Numbered from the stretch's first letter, positions 1-8,742 are shown. The stretch is 64,000 nt of DNA from Sulfurivermis fontis (GCF_004001245.1 NZ_AP018724.1:2906501-2970500), one strand, 5' to 3'. The notes: generated by a model not told the origin, from the sequence alone. Translations and numbers: made by a program.

Positions 1-2
1 TG

Positions 3-221
3 CGGCAATGCCGGCAGAAGTTCATCGACCATCTCGATGCCGATCCGCCCGAAGAACGGGAAGATGATTGGAACTTGGACTACTGGCGCCACCCGCAAAG
101 GCAGGCGTTTGCCCGCGAGGCGATGGCCGAATGGGACGCCTGGCTGCAAAACCCCGATCTCGAGCACACGCCGGAGCCGGTGTGGGTGCGCATGAGCCGC
201 TGGCGGGAGAAAAACCGATGA
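3..221 (+). CDS. hypothetical protein, 5' end cut by window edge
   Basis: Reading frame 3 is open from the first base and ends at a TGA at 219-221. The last 70 or so codons are rich in Trp, Asp, Glu and Arg (for example DDWNLDYW and EWDAWLQ) and look like genuine soluble protein. The stop overlaps the next start as ATGA, so the two are probably translationally coupled. I do not recognise the family, and the N-terminus lies outside the window. Confidence 0.55.
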   Translation, partial: RQCRQKFIDHLDADPPEEREDDWNLDYWRHPQRQAFAREAMAEWDAWLQNPDLEHTPEPVWVRMSRWREKNR

Positions 222-1126
222 GCATGCAGGCACGCCCTTTCCCCTGGCGCGTCTTTCTGCGCCGGCGCTTCCCTGTCCATGCCGAGGGGTGGGTCTATGC
301 GCAAGTGCCGCTGTGGTGGACGGCGCTGCTGTTCGATCCGGCAGCGGGTCTGGCGGTGGATGCGTTCTACGCGCTGGCCTGCCTCTTCGTGGCGGCGGGG
401 GTTGCGGGGGCGCTCGTCCTACTGGCCGCGTTGCTGCGCTTTCCGTGGTGGCTGCTCATGCCGCCGTGTCTCGCGTCGATGGGTGCGGAGGCGCTGTGGC
501 GCAAGCTGGTTGCGCGCCCCTGGACTCGTCACCCCATGCGCAAGCGCTGGTATCTCTCCAACGCGGTAGCGTTGTGGCAGTGGTGGGACATCAAGGCGCA
601 ACGGCGGCTGCGGCAACTGTTCCGCCGCCGGCCCGCCTGGTCGCTGCAGCCTTCCGCCACGCCGTTGTCCGAGCGGCAGCGCGAGGTTCGCATCCAGCCT
701 GCGACGGTCGTGCGCTTTCCCGATCCGCCTGGATCAGGGCTTCTCGACTATGCGTTCACGGTGCTGGCAGGGCACGTAATGTTTTGGTATGTCGTCAGCT
801 TCGTGGGGACCTGGATCTATTTCGCCTGGGACGAGCAAACGGACTGGCTGCTGGCTTTCTTCATTGCCTTGGTGCTCTTCGTCGCGGGCACAGTGTTCAT
901 GCTGCTGCCCATCGTGTTGGGCGGTGTCGCGCTGATCTCGGCTTTGCTGGTGGGGTCGATGCTCCCGCCCGTGGAACGCGCGCGCACCGTGCGCGCGCTT
1001 CAACCGCCCGCGCCACCCCCCGCCCAACAACTCAAGGCGATCGAGCGACTAACCAACTGGTTGTTGCCCTTGGCGCTGGGGCTCTTGATCGGGTCGGCGT
1101 GGGGTGGGGGCGAGGGGAACCACTAG
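218..1126 (+). CDS. multi-pass membrane protein of unknown function
   Basis: 302 aa from the ATG at 218, which overlaps the previous stop (ATGA); the frame is open further upstream but that part is not convincing. Two hydrophobic helices lie at about residues 40-95. A basic, soluble middle (about 105-215) follows, then two or three more helices (about 225-300), ending in a short hydrophilic tail. No catalytic motif is visible. It lies in an apparent rightward operon with the partial gene before it and the small membrane gene 18 bp after it. Function unknown; a membrane component of the PcfJ/HIRAN-WYL cluster is an inference from position only. Confidence 0.65.
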   Translation: MSMQARPFPWRVFLRRRFPVHAEGWVYAQVPLWWTALLFDPAAGLAVDAFYALACLFVAAGVAGALVLLAALLRFPWWLLMPPCLASMGAEALWRKLVARPWTRHPMRKRWYLSNAVALWQWWDIKAQRRLRQLFRRRPAWSLQPSATPLSERQREVRIQPATVVRFPDPPGSGLLDYAFTVLAGHVMFWYVVSFVGTWIYFAWDEQTDWLLAFFIALVLFVAGTVFMLLPIVLGGVALISALLVGSMLPPVERARTVRALQPPAPPPAQQLKAIERLTNWLLPLALGLLIGSAWGGGEGNH

Positions 1127-1144
1127 GACATCGACGGAGGAAGG

Positions 1145-1513
1145 ATGCTCGCGCAGCTTTTCACCTGGCTGTTCGTGCTGACCCTGCTGGCGATCTACCC
1201 CCGCGCCACGACCGCCGTGATCGTCCTGACGTTCCTCTTGGCCTGGGCCTTCAGAGACAAAGCGCCAGAGTCCGGCAAGGCAAAGACGCCCTCGGTAGAG
1301 CTGCTAACCTCCGCCAACGGCCTGCCCGCGCTCAACGAAGACTGGATTGGCGAGGAAGTTTTGTCGATCGACGACGAACGCATTCCGCCACCGGTTCGCG
1401 CGCACGGCGCGCGTTTTCGCAACCCGGCCCGGTATGTGATCGTGGTCAGCCCAAACGAATACGTGCTTTATGGCGGCGACGGCGAGCTGCTGGATCTGTG
1501 CTGCTTGAGATGA
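1145..1513 (+). CDS. small N-terminally anchored protein
   Basis: 122 aa. An N-terminal pair of hydrophobic segments (residues about 4-38) is followed by a polar domain with a compact sequence ending YVLYGGDGELLDLCCLR. The start at 1145 follows GAGGAAGG, a good ribosome binding site. It begins 18 bp after the preceding membrane protein and ends 12 bp from the convergent gene at 1526, so it is probably the last gene of the operon. No known family recognised. Confidence 0.6.
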   Translation: MLAQLFTWLFVLTLLAIYPRATTAVIVLTFLLAWAFRDKAPESGKAKTPSVELLTSANGLPALNEDWIGEEVLSIDDERIPPPVRAHGARFRNPARYVIVVSPNEYVLYGGDGELLDLCCLR

Positions 1514-1525
1514 CCGACCTCGGCG

Positions 1526-2488
1526 TTATCTCGCGGTGTTATCCCGCTCACAGACCGCCACGACGATGCGGCCCCTGTCGGGCCTGAGAAGAAAGCCGCG
1601 CCGGATCACCCGCACGACGGGGCCCTGTTGCAAGATCAGCCGCGTGCGCAATGCCGCATCGCCGTACAGGTTGAATGTTCCCAGGAACTGCCCTTGCCAG
1701 CGCAAGGCCACACCATAATCGCCTCTGGCTTCGCCGGTGGCCGTGAGCGTTTCTCCCTCGCGCAGTTGCATGGCGGTCGCTATGTTGAGATCACCATCCC
1801 ACAGCGTTCCCACATGAACCACACGCTCGCCGGGCAGCGTGAACCGCTCGGCGCAGCGATGAATGAAGGCTTTGCGGGTAAAGCCGATGGGAAAAGGTTC
1901 TTCGGCATCAAGAAGAAGGAGGGTGCTCAGGTGTGTGCCGCCCGGCGGCAGCCAGCCAGTCAAGAGGCGGTCGAAGGGCAGGAAGCCGGCTGCAAAGCCT
2001 ACCTCAATGCGCACGCCGCCGTTTTCCGCCACACGCGCACGCAGCAAGCGCGGCGGCGGGAAGTAGTGGCCGCTGGCGATGGCGATCTGCTGGCGCTCGG
2101 CCCATGTCCTCATGAACCACCGTCGCAACGCCGCGACCAGCATATGGCTGCCTGTGCGGCCAACACCCACGTTCGGGTCGAGAAAATCGACGATTGCCTC
2201 ACCATCGCCACCGCACGGAAAGACCGAGAAGAACGCGTCGCCGATATCGATCTCGCGGTGCTCGGCGATACGGCTGGCCAGCCGTTGCATGAGATGCCGC
2301 AAGCGCTTGACCGGCAGAGGCCCAGCCTCGACGAATAGCGGTACGCCGCGGTGCTCGGTCATGAGCCGATGGGCACGGCGCCGTGTGCCGCGTCTGCCCC
2401 GGTTGCGCTCGAACGTCCAGCGGAATGGGAACAGGTAGGGCCCGAGTAAGCCAGTAGCCGGCGATACGATGCATGGCACGTGCTTCAT
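1526..2488 (-). CDS. hypothetical protein, about 320 aa
   Basis: The open frame continues upstream to 2737, but the ATG at 2488 (MKHVPCIV) is preferred. The extension is low-quality, Arg/Ala-rich sequence that would overlap the promoter region of the divergent PcfJ-like gene. The protein has no obvious signal peptide or membrane helix. It is mixed alpha/beta in character with several GG and PP turns (for example GWLPPGGTH near residue 180). I do not recognise it. It is transcribed toward the small membrane gene and away from the PcfJ/HIRAN gene. Confidence 0.55.
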   Translation of the reverse strand: MKHVPCIVSPATGLLGPYLFPFRWTFERNRGRRGTRRRAHRLMTEHRGVPLFVEAGPLPVKRLRHLMQRLASRIAEHREIDIGDAFFSVFPCGGDGEAIVDFLDPNVGVGRTGSHMLVAALRRWFMRTWAERQQIAIASGHYFPPPRLLRARVAENGGVRIEVGFAAGFLPFDRLLTGWLPPGGTHLSTLLLLDAEEPFPIGFTRKAFIHRCAERFTLPGERVVHVGTLWDGDLNIATAMQLREGETLTATGEARGDYGVALRWQGQFLGTFNLYGDAALRTRLILQQGPVVRVIRRGFLLRPDRGRIVVAVCERDNTAR

Positions 2489-2634
2489 AGAAGAATCCTG
2501 GCGTGTCGTTCTCCGTCCCATTATGCCGTGGCACTGGCTCAAAATACGAGCCTTTTCTCCCTTTGGTAGGGTTGCGCTCGCATGCTCTCGATCAGGCGCA
2601 TGTATTGAGCCACCTCCTGCAGCATCATGGCGGC

Positions 2635-4668
2635 ATGGAAGATTTGACACCAAGATATACCTGCTTCCCTGCCATGTCGCCAGCGCCGACTTTCGGTGCG
2701 GCGGCCACGCCCGTGCGCGCGCGGCTGTGGGTGTCACCTGCCGCGCTCAAACTGCACGACGAAGCGCCAAGGCTGTGGTTGGTGCTCGCCGACGGCCGGG
2801 GGCTGGCCATGCGTCTGCCTCGGGTGAGGCTGGGCGACGATCGCGTGCTCGCGCCCTTGGCCGAGGCGTTCTTGCCCGATGTGCGGGGGATGCAGTGGCT
2901 CTATGAAGACCTGCCTGGGGTCGGCGTCGTGCAGGTGCTCCATGCCGCGCCGGTGGTGCCGCCGCTATCCGCGCAACACGCAGGCTTCGTATTGCAGCCG
3001 GATTTCCGGCAGTTCGTCGCCGTGCTCGATCACGAGGTGCTGGCACTTTTGATGCGGCTCGAGCGCGAACCCGCGCCGCCGGCCATCACCCGCCGCGATG
3101 GCGAGGCGCCCCATCCGCTGCCGCGCTCATTTTTTGCCTCCGTGCGCAATTACAACCGGCTGGTGGCCCTGCCGCCGGAACTGCAGGAACGGCGGATGCA
3201 GGCTTTGCACCGCTTTCCGGCGCTGGTGGCGCCCGTTCTGCTTACCGCCCATCGCTATCCCAATGTGGTCGACGGCAAGCGCCACGCCTGGCGCGAGGTG
3301 GATGAAGCGGTGGAAGCGGCAATCGATGCGGGACGCGATCTCACGGGTGCCCTGGCCGCCCATTACGGCATTTCGCGGGGCCTGGTGCGTGCTTCGGTCA
3401 ATGCCGAATACTGGCACGCGCCCAGCCACGCTTCACGGCGCGGCTGGCTGGCCATGCTCGATGCCCTACCGGCCAACCAGCGCCCGATGCTTGCCGAATT
3501 CGAGCGTTGGCTTGTCTATCTGCCCAACTACTTCGCCCTGATCGGCGAGGATGAAGACGGCGACCCGTTGCCCCTGCCTGCCTCGGTGCATCGCGGCGCG
3601 TTTCACCTCGGCTGGCGCGCCACCTGGGAAAAGGCCGCGCGGCGCTTCGGCAACCTGCACCCGGCACTGGCCGACTGCGACGACTTCCTCACGGCGGTGC
3701 GGGATCATCTGGCCGTGCGCCTCAAGCGCCGCCGCGGCCCGCGCATCAAACGGCTCGCGCAAGCCTGGCTTGCCTGCCATGGCCTGTTGGGTCTGCTTGC
3801 CGCCTCCGAGCGCTGGCACCGGCTGCGACCGCATATCGATCCCACCCACGTTCCAACCGGCTTTGCGCTGCCTGCGGTCCTGGGCACGTTCGAAGCGGGC
3901 GAGCGCCGCGCGCGCGAACTCCTCACCCCGGAGGCACTCGCCGAGGAAGGCGAGGCGATGCACCACTGCGTGGGCGACTACTGGGCGCAGTGCGTGGCGG
4001 GCGAGCGCATCTTCTCGCTTGCCGCCTTCGGTGAATACGCCACCGCCCAATACCATCCGCGCCTCAAACCCGAGGCGGACGACACGGTCTATCGCCTCGT
4101 GCAGCTGCGCGGGCCGTTCAATGGCGAGGTCTCGCCGCGCATGCAGACTTTTGCGCGCGAGATCGAGGCGCTCATCAACGCCCCGGAACGACGCAATGCG
4201 CGCTGGGCGGCGCTGGAGGCGCGCGGGCGGCTGGAGGTGGCCGAACTCGAATGGCGGCAGGCGCGGCAACAGGCCGCGCCCTGGCTCGATGCGAAGACCT
4301 GCCGCCAGCTCGACGCGGTGATCCAGTGGCTGGAACTCACCCCGCCCGGGCCGGAGGTGCTCCTGTGCGACTACATCGCCGGCTACCAATACCACGACGG
4401 CCCGGCGGTGGAGGATGGCTTGCGCGTGGGCGATGCGCTGACGCTCACACGCGAGCCGGCCAACCCCCACGACCGGCTCGCGGTGCGCCTGGATTGGCAG
4501 GGCCACAAGCTGGGTTATCTGCCGCGCCCGGCCAATGCCGAGATCGCGCTGGCGCTGGATGCGGGGGAGAAGCTTGCCGCCTGCATCCGCCGCATCGACC
4601 GCGAGGCCGACCCCTGGGAGCGGGTGGAGGTAATCGTGACGGCGCTCGTCACGGAGAGAGCGTCATGA
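2635..4668 (+). CDS. PcfJ-like protein with C-terminal HIRAN domain
   Basis: 677 aa from the ATG at 2635; the frame is open to 2503, and the start is uncertain because no clear Shine-Dalgarno is present. Around residues 440-450 it carries the MHHCVGDYW signature of PcfJ-like proteins, a family known from conjugative plasmids. From about residue 575 to 670 it has a HIRAN-type domain: AGYQYHDGP, then REPANPHDRLAVRL, then GHKLGYLPR. HIRAN domains bind DNA ends or replication intermediates in helicases such as HLTF/Rad5. Here no helicase is attached. The stop overlaps the next start (ATGA), coupling it to a small membrane protein. The role is unknown; a DNA-damage or invasion sensor is inference. 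Confidence 0.75.
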   Translation: MEDLTPRYTCFPAMSPAPTFGAAATPVRARLWVSPAALKLHDEAPRLWLVLADGRGLAMRLPRVRLGDDRVLAPLAEAFLPDVRGMQWLYEDLPGVGVVQVLHAAPVVPPLSAQHAGFVLQPDFRQFVAVLDHEVLALLMRLEREPAPPAITRRDGEAPHPLPRSFFASVRNYNRLVALPPELQERRMQALHRFPALVAPVLLTAHRYPNVVDGKRHAWREVDEAVEAAIDAGRDLTGALAAHYGISRGLVRASVNAEYWHAPSHASRRGWLAMLDALPANQRPMLAEFERWLVYLPNYFALIGEDEDGDPLPLPASVHRGAFHLGWRATWEKAARRFGNLHPALADCDDFLTAVRDHLAVRLKRRRGPRIKRLAQAWLACHGLLGLLAASERWHRLRPHIDPTHVPTGFALPAVLGTFEAGERRARELLTPEALAEEGEAMHHCVGDYWAQCVAGERIFSLAAFGEYATAQYHPRLKPEADDTVYRLVQLRGPFNGEVSPRMQTFAREIEALINAPERRNARWAALEARGRLEVAELEWRQARQQAAPWLDAKTCRQLDAVIQWLELTPPGPEVLLCDYIAGYQYHDGPAVEDGLRVGDALTLTREPANPHDRLAVRLDWQGHKLGYLPRPANAEIALALDAGEKLAACIRRIDREADPWERVEVIVTALVTERAS

Positions 4669-5042
4669 GCAAAGGTTTGCGTGTGCGCCGGTGCGCGGAT
4701 CTTTCCCCTTATCGTGGTGCCATCGAGGCCCCGCACGCCTTCGACGAAATCTATCAAGTGCATTGGCATTACTGGCTGATCGTGGCAGCGTTCGGTTGCT
4801 GGATCGGGCTCGCGCTGTCGGCTGCCGAGCGAAGCGGTGGGTTGCTGCCGGCCTTGATCGGGGTTGCTGCCGCCTTTGCGCTGCTACTGCCCTTGCTGCT
4901 CGTTCTTGTCGTGGTGTTGTGGCCGCTGTGGCTCTTGCCCATCGCGGTGTTGATGGAGCTGACGTGGATCACGGCACAGATCGAGTACCGCTGGCGGCTT
5001 GCCAGACATCGCCGGCGACAAGAAACCCGGCTCAACTCTTGA
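4665..5042 (+). CDS. small two-helix membrane protein
   Basis: 125 aa beginning at the ATG inside the ATGA overlap with the PcfJ/HIRAN gene. Two strong hydrophobic segments (about residues 38-58 and 63-100, Leu/Val-rich) are separated by a short GLLPALIG turn. A basic cytoplasmic tail ends RHRRRQETRLNS. The last 11 bp overlap the convergent WYL regulator. Because of the overlap it is almost certainly co-translated with the PcfJ/HIRAN protein, which hints that they act together at the membrane. Family not recognised. Confidence 0.65.
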   Translation: MSKGLRVRRCADLSPYRGAIEAPHAFDEIYQVHWHYWLIVAAFGCWIGLALSAAERSGGLLPALIGVAAAFALLLPLLLVLVVVLWPLWLLPIAVLMELTWITAQIEYRWRLARHRRRQETRLNS

Positions 5043-6015
5043 GCAGAAGTGCATATCGCTCCGCGATCGCCGCGATCTCTTCTACCACCCTTTTCTTTAG
5101 GCTCGCCGGCGCTTCGACCACCACATGCCGGCCATGGCGCAGGATGTCCATCAGGAGTTCGCGCTCGTCGGCGTAGGGGAGGGTCAGCCGCAAGCCGCCA
5201 TCGGGCAGCTCTTCAACGCTTTGCTCGGGGTGCCAGATTTCTGCGCGCACCCAACGGGCGCGTTCGGGCGAAAAGCGCAGCACCGCGCGGCCCTTCGGGC
5301 GGCCGGCGAAGATGCCGTAGGCGCTGGCGTAGTGGGCATCCAGGGTCATGTCAGTCATCTCGCGTGCCTTCTGCGGCAGCACCTTCACCCGACGAATCGT
5401 ATCGAGGGAGAAACTGCGCAAGGCATTTCGCCAGTGGCACCAGGCATCCAGATACCAGTTGTCGCGGTAGTGGGTCAGGCGCTGCGGGGAGACGACGCGG
5501 GTATTGACCTCGTCGCGGGCACGGTTCCAGGCCTCGATCTCGATACGCTTGCGGTTCAATAGCGCCAGTGCGATGTCGGCGAAACCCTGCGGTTCCACTG
5601 GCCGGCGCGCGATGGAGAGGATGCGCACGCGGCGGGCGACTTCCTGTGCCGACTGGCCTGCCGCTTCGAGCAGTGCCATGAGCCGCGACTGCAAGGGAGC
5701 GATATGGGCGGACAAAATCCCCGGCTCGACCTCGGCCAAAAGCTTCTGCGCGGCGAGTAACGCATAGAGTTCGCCGGCGGAAAACCACAGTCCCGGAAGT
5801 TCATAGGCCGGCCCGTCGCCAGTCGTCCCGAAGCGGTAGCCGCCCGCTTCGCGATCCCAGACGATGGGCGCGTTGAGCCTGTCGCGCAGATATTCGAGAT
5901 CGCGCTTGAAGGTCGCGCGCGAGACTTCCAGCTCTTGCAGAAAAACCTCGAGCGGCACCACGCGCCGCTCGGAGAGCATCTGGTCGATGCGGTAGAAACG
6001 CTCGGTGCGGTTCAT
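5032..6015 (-). CDS. WYL-domain transcriptional regulator (YafY/CapW-like)
   Basis: 327 aa. The N-terminal winged helix (residues about 5-60; VSRATFKRDLEYLRDRL is the recognition region) is followed by a WYL domain (about 140-215, with LTHYRDNWYLDAWCHWR replacing the literal WYL core). A C-terminal extension (about 235-325) has the LRFSPERARWVRAE and HPEQ patterns typical of the family. WYL proteins bind nucleic-acid or nucleotide ligands and often repress phage-defence operons (BrxR, CapW). It converges on the membrane/PcfJ-HIRAN genes. A 9-bp-arm inverted repeat 130 bp upstream could be its operator. Confidence 0.9.
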   Translation of the reverse strand: MNRTERFYRIDQMLSERRVVPLEVFLQELEVSRATFKRDLEYLRDRLNAPIVWDREAGGYRFGTTGDGPAYELPGLWFSAGELYALLAAQKLLAEVEPGILSAHIAPLQSRLMALLEAAGQSAQEVARRVRILSIARRPVEPQGFADIALALLNRKRIEIEAWNRARDEVNTRVVSPQRLTHYRDNWYLDAWCHWRNALRSFSLDTIRRVKVLPQKAREMTDMTLDAHYASAYGIFAGRPKGRAVLRFSPERARWVRAEIWHPEQSVEELPDGGLRLTLPYADERELLMDILRHGRHVVVEAPASLKKRVVEEIAAIAERYALLLKS

Positions 6016-6146
6016 GACCCCCCTTTCTTGTGCAACCCCTGTGCCTGCAGATTATTCCAGAAGCACGAAGCCAGTGCGATTGCCCGCCGGCAGTCAAATG
6101 CAAAAGCAAACCGACCGCCTGCAAACCCGCATGGTTGCGGCAGATC

Positions 6147-6168
6147 GCCTCTTGAACGCTCAAGAGGC
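6147..6168. repeat. inverted repeat, 9-bp arms
   Basis: GCCTCTTGA-ACGC-TCAAGAGGC is a perfect inverted repeat about 130 bp upstream of the WYL regulator start. It has no T tract, so an operator is more likely than a terminator. Assignment to the WYL protein is inference. Confidence 0.45.
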
Positions 6169-6290
6169 CTGGAGAGAATGGAGAGGATTTTTCGGGCGCA
6201 GTCTGCGCAAATTCACTGCAAGACAGCGCCCCGCGCTCAAGAGGGCATTGCGCCTGACGGCACCAGAACTGGCGTTGCGGGCGGGCGTAA

Positions 6291-6317
6291 AAAAGCCCGA
6301 AACGGGTTCGGGCTTTT
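6291..6317 (-). terminator. Rho-independent terminator
   Basis: AAAAGCCCGAA and TTCGGGCTTTT pair around a short ACGGG loop. On the minus strand the stem runs into TTTTTT, the better orientation. It would end leftward transcription coming out of the IS remnant region. Confidence 0.75.
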
Positions 6318-6326
6318 GGAATTGGT

Positions 6327-6351
6327 GGTGGGGTGGCAGCCTGCGCCAAAC
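6327..6351. repeat. 25-bp repeat, copy A
   Basis: This 25-bp sequence (ending GGCAGCCTGCGCCAAAC) recurs in the same orientation at 11018-11042 with one mismatch. It lies directly after the terminator hairpin. The two copies bracket 4.7 kb holding the membrane proteins, Fic, the AlpA-like gene and the AbiEi-like gene. Confidence 0.6.
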
Positions 6352-6417
6352 GACCGTTGAAAGTACGCAAAACCGGCGTTTTGGCAAATCGCCAACTGTT
6401 GTTGGTTACTGCAGGGC

Positions 6418-6750
6418 CGGTTGAGGATGGCTGCTCGGATGTTCAGCTCCACGACCTGCCTCTCAAACGTCCTCGCTGAGACCTTCTCACCCAATCGTTT
6501 GAAGCAGCCCATCTTGGTCTCCACCAATGATCTGCGGTGGTAGCCGCTCCAGTCCTTCCAGATTTGGCGTCCCAGTCTCCTGCACGCCTTGACCGCTTCG
6601 TTGCGGTGCGCGAACGCTGCACCTTTGCGAGCCCTCGCGCGCTTGCGAGGTGGGATGATTGGCGCAATGGCCCACGCATGACATGCCTCGTACACGGCTT
6701 GCGTGTCATAGGCTCCGTCACCTTCAGCGCGAATCCCCGCAGCAAGTCAG
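6418..6750 (-). pseudogene. IS5-family transposase, C-terminal remnant
   Basis: On the minus strand the frame reads AEGDGAYDTQAVYEACHAW, then PPRKRARARKGAAFAHRNEA, then ETKMGCFKRLGEKVSARTFE. This is the C-terminal third of an IS5-type DDE transposase, including the glutamate region of the catalytic triad. Upstream the frame hits a TGA just before LAAGIRAEGDG, and the N-terminal two thirds and the IS ends are not recognisable. Downstream, homology stops at about AILNR and the frame runs on into unrelated sequence. It is a dead fragment that marks past insertion at this site. Confidence 0.75.
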
Positions 6751-6959
6751 GGATGCCATTCTGCGGTTCTGTGCGGAAAATACGCCGAGATCCTGAGACG
6801 CTCCCGGGGATCAGGGAGTCAGTGCTCCGATCCCCTGTTTCATTGTCATGCTGGTCCGGGTGCCGGCGTACAAGCTCTGTACCGAGATGCGGACGTGACT
6901 GGCGCGACGGCGATCCCCTCAAGATGCACGGGAACAGAAAAGATTCCGGTGGGCAACGC

Positions 6960-7259
6960 TTACCGCGTCGAACGTAGCGCCAGTTGGATTGCGGCGCCAG
7001 CCGCGAAGCCGGCGAAGAACACCGCCATCACGACGGCATAATTGCCCGGCCCAGGCAGCCACAGGTCCGGATTGGAGAAGAGCGCAACGGCCGCCAAGGC
7101 GGCGATCACGAGGCCCACGACGCTGCTGCGGCGCAGCAACCCACGCGCGAGCGCCCCGAAGCGTTCGGTGAATGCCGCGACGAGCAGGATCAGGAAGAGC
7201 AGCGTGCCGACCGGGGCCAGCAGGCCGATCAACATGAAAAGCAGATAGAGGGGGTCCAA
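6960..7259 (-). CDS. small membrane protein, three helices
   Basis: 99 aa made almost entirely of three hydrophobic segments: about residues 3-28, 45-62 and 72-95. Between them are a basic loop (LARGLLRRSS) and a DLWLPGPGN turn. The ATG at 7259 lies 10 bp after the stop of the upstream leftward membrane gene, so the two form a pair. No family recognised. Confidence 0.6.
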   Translation of the reverse strand: MDPLYLLFMLIGLLAPVGTLLFLILLVAAFTERFGALARGLLRRSSVVGLVIAALAAVALFSNPDLWLPGPGNYAVVMAVFFAGFAAGAAIQLALRSTR

Positions 7260-7269
7260 GGTCCGGAAC

Positions 7270-7521
7270 TCAGTTCAGCGGCAGCGGTTCGGCGCGGCCG
7301 AGCAGGAGGGCCACGGCGAACAGCGTGAGCGCGGCGCCGGACGCGCCATATACGAAGAACATCACCCAGAAGCCCAGCGGCTGCGCATCGCGCCGGAATT
7401 CCAGACGCCCTTTCAGTCCGTTCGGACCACAGGGCAGCCAGCCCGTACGCAGCGAATGCACGGCGACCCCGATCAGGCCGACGCCGAAGATGAGAAACAG
7501 TACGCTCTGGAATACCGTCAT
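7270..7521 (-). CDS. small membrane protein, two helices
   Basis: 83 aa from the ATG at 7521, preceded by GGAGG at optimal spacing; the open frame extends 13 codons further but lacks such a site. Two hydrophobic segments (about residues 3-22 and 52-76) flank a polar loop containing a Cys-Gly-Pro motif and several basic residues. It is paired with the next membrane gene 10 bp downstream. Function unknown. Confidence 0.6.
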   Translation of the reverse strand: MTVFQSVLFLIFGVGLIGVAVHSLRTGWLPCGPNGLKGRLEFRRDAQPLGFWVMFFVYGASGAALTLFAVALLLGRAEPLPLN

Positions 7522-7717
7522 CGCTGTGACCTCCGATATCCGGGGCTCCGGATGACTCACCGGAGCCGGGTTCGCGCCGTGGATTCAGTCGGCATAGCGT
7601 AGCATAATAAGGGTAGTGGGGTAACTGCGCGCTTGCGCGCCGTGCCGGAACGTGCCGCCGCGGCCACGCTGCGGGCATGTTCCGGCGCATCGTCACCGGC
7701 CCAAAGGGGAGGCCGTC

Positions 7718-8536
7718 ATGCGAGTCCTATTGCTGTTCCTGCTCAGCCTGTTGTCCTGGCCGGCCCTGGCCGCGCCGCCGGCCGCCGCACCGTCCACGTC
7801 CGCCGAGGTCAGGATCGTGGATACCTGGCCGCCGGCCGAGGACGGCTACCTGCCGCGCAACCAGAGCTTCCACGTGCGCCTGGCCTACCGCAGCGACACG
7901 CCGGTGGGCATCTGGCTGCGGCCGATGTACCAGGGGCAGTCGGCCAACGCCGGCAGCAATCCTTCCGCCCGCTACGTCGGCGAGGGCGAGGCCCTGGGCT
8001 GGTTTTTCCTGATGCAGCCGGGCGACAAGGTGGACGAGATCCGCGTCGTCGTCGGCGACGGCAGCGGCCTGGGTCGCGGTGATCGCGTGGCGGCTACACT
8101 GCCGGTGAACCTGACCGGCAGCAGCACGCCTGCCGAGGCGACGCCGCCGGAATGGGTGACGCGCCTGAAGGCGGAAGCCGAGGCCGCCGCCGCGGAGGCC
8201 CGGCGCCAGGCGGCGCAGCAGCCGATGTCCGCCACGGAATCCGGGCTGACCGTCGCCATCGTCGTGCTGGGTCTGCTGCTTTGCCTAGGCAGCGTGCTGC
8301 TCCCGATCTGGGGGCTGTGGCGCTGGCGCGGCGGCTGGCGGCTGGCGGCGGCCGTGCCGGCGCTGGTGATGTCGCTGGTGCTGCTGAACATCCTGGTCGG
8401 CGTTACCCTCGATCCGACCTCGCACAACCTCTGGCCCTTCGAGGTGGCGATGTGGGGCGCCGGCAGCGTGGCGGTGATGTTGCTGCTGTTCCTGCTGCGC
8501 TGGCTCACCGGCGCGAGTCGCCGGCAGGCGGCCTGA
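7718..8536 (+). CDS. exported/membrane protein with signal peptide
   Basis: 272 aa from the ATG at 7718, preceded by GGGGAGG; the in-frame extension to 7652 looks non-coding. A clear signal peptide (MRVLLLFLLSLLSWPALAA) is followed by an extracytoplasmic domain of about 150 aa with beta-rich character (PRNQSFHVRLAYR, WLRPMYQGQ). An Ala/Glu-rich helix precedes three hydrophobic segments near residues 180-200, 210-235 and 245-265. It may sense or buffer envelope conditions, but I do not recognise the family. It runs alone, opposite to the two membrane genes on its left. Confidence 0.65.
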   Translation: MRVLLLFLLSLLSWPALAAPPAAAPSTSAEVRIVDTWPPAEDGYLPRNQSFHVRLAYRSDTPVGIWLRPMYQGQSANAGSNPSARYVGEGEALGWFFLMQPGDKVDEIRVVVGDGSGLGRGDRVAATLPVNLTGSSTPAEATPPEWVTRLKAEAEAAAAEARRQAAQQPMSATESGLTVAIVVLGLLLCLGSVLLPIWGLWRWRGGWRLAAAVPALVMSLVLLNILVGVTLDPTSHNLWPFEVAMWGAGSVAVMLLLFLLRWLTGASRRQAA

Positions 8537-8629
8537 CGGCTGCCGGCAGGTCCCAGGCATCCGGTCGCGGGCCGGGTTCGGCGACGTCGGCCAGCAGACA
8601 CTGCATGAAGGCCTGGGCCGGTGGTTTCA

Positions 8630-8665
8630 GGCGCCGGTGACCGGAATCGAACCGCGTCCGGCGCC
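8630..8665. other. hairpin enclosing a tRNA T-arm-like box
   Basis: GGCGCCGG and CCGGCGCC pair around a 20-nt loop containing GGAATCGAACC. The reverse complement, GGTTCGATTCC, is a T-loop consensus. No full cloverleaf can be folded around it, so it is not called as a tRNA. It could be a tRNA/tmRNA fragment left by integration. Confidence 0.3.
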
Positions 8666-8727
8666 CCCCTGATCGCGCCCATTCCGGGGTAGGGCAGCCC
8701 GGGTTGCGGGGAATCGTACCTCTATCG

Positions 8728-8742
8728 CCGCATTATATGCGG
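8728..8742. promoter_or_regulatory. palindromic operator candidate before fic
   Basis: CCGCAT-TAT-ATGCGG lies 43 bp before the fic start, followed by two further GCGGATGCGG-like half sites. Fic proteins of this class carry a C-terminal winged helix, so autoregulation through this palindrome is plausible but unproven. Confidence 0.4.

Larger units (their letters stand above)
6016..6959. other. gene-poor stretch with an IS remnant
   Basis: No intact gene is visible. It holds the promoter side of the WYL regulator with an inverted repeat, a terminator hairpin, one copy of a 25-bp repeat and a decayed IS5-type transposase C-terminus, each listed separately. Between about 6750 and 6959 I see nothing interpretable. 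Some frames stay open on both strands, but they show only low-complexity Arg/Ser-rich sequence. Confidence 0.5.

Noticed and set aside
6751-6922. N-terminal part of the IS5 transposase
   Set aside because: The open frame here (with SRRIFRTEPQNGIPDLL) is out of register with the recognised C-terminal fragment and lacks DDE motifs.
8630-8665. A tRNA or tmRNA gene
   Set aside because: Only a T-loop-like box is present; anticodon and D arms cannot be formed and no CCA end is evident.
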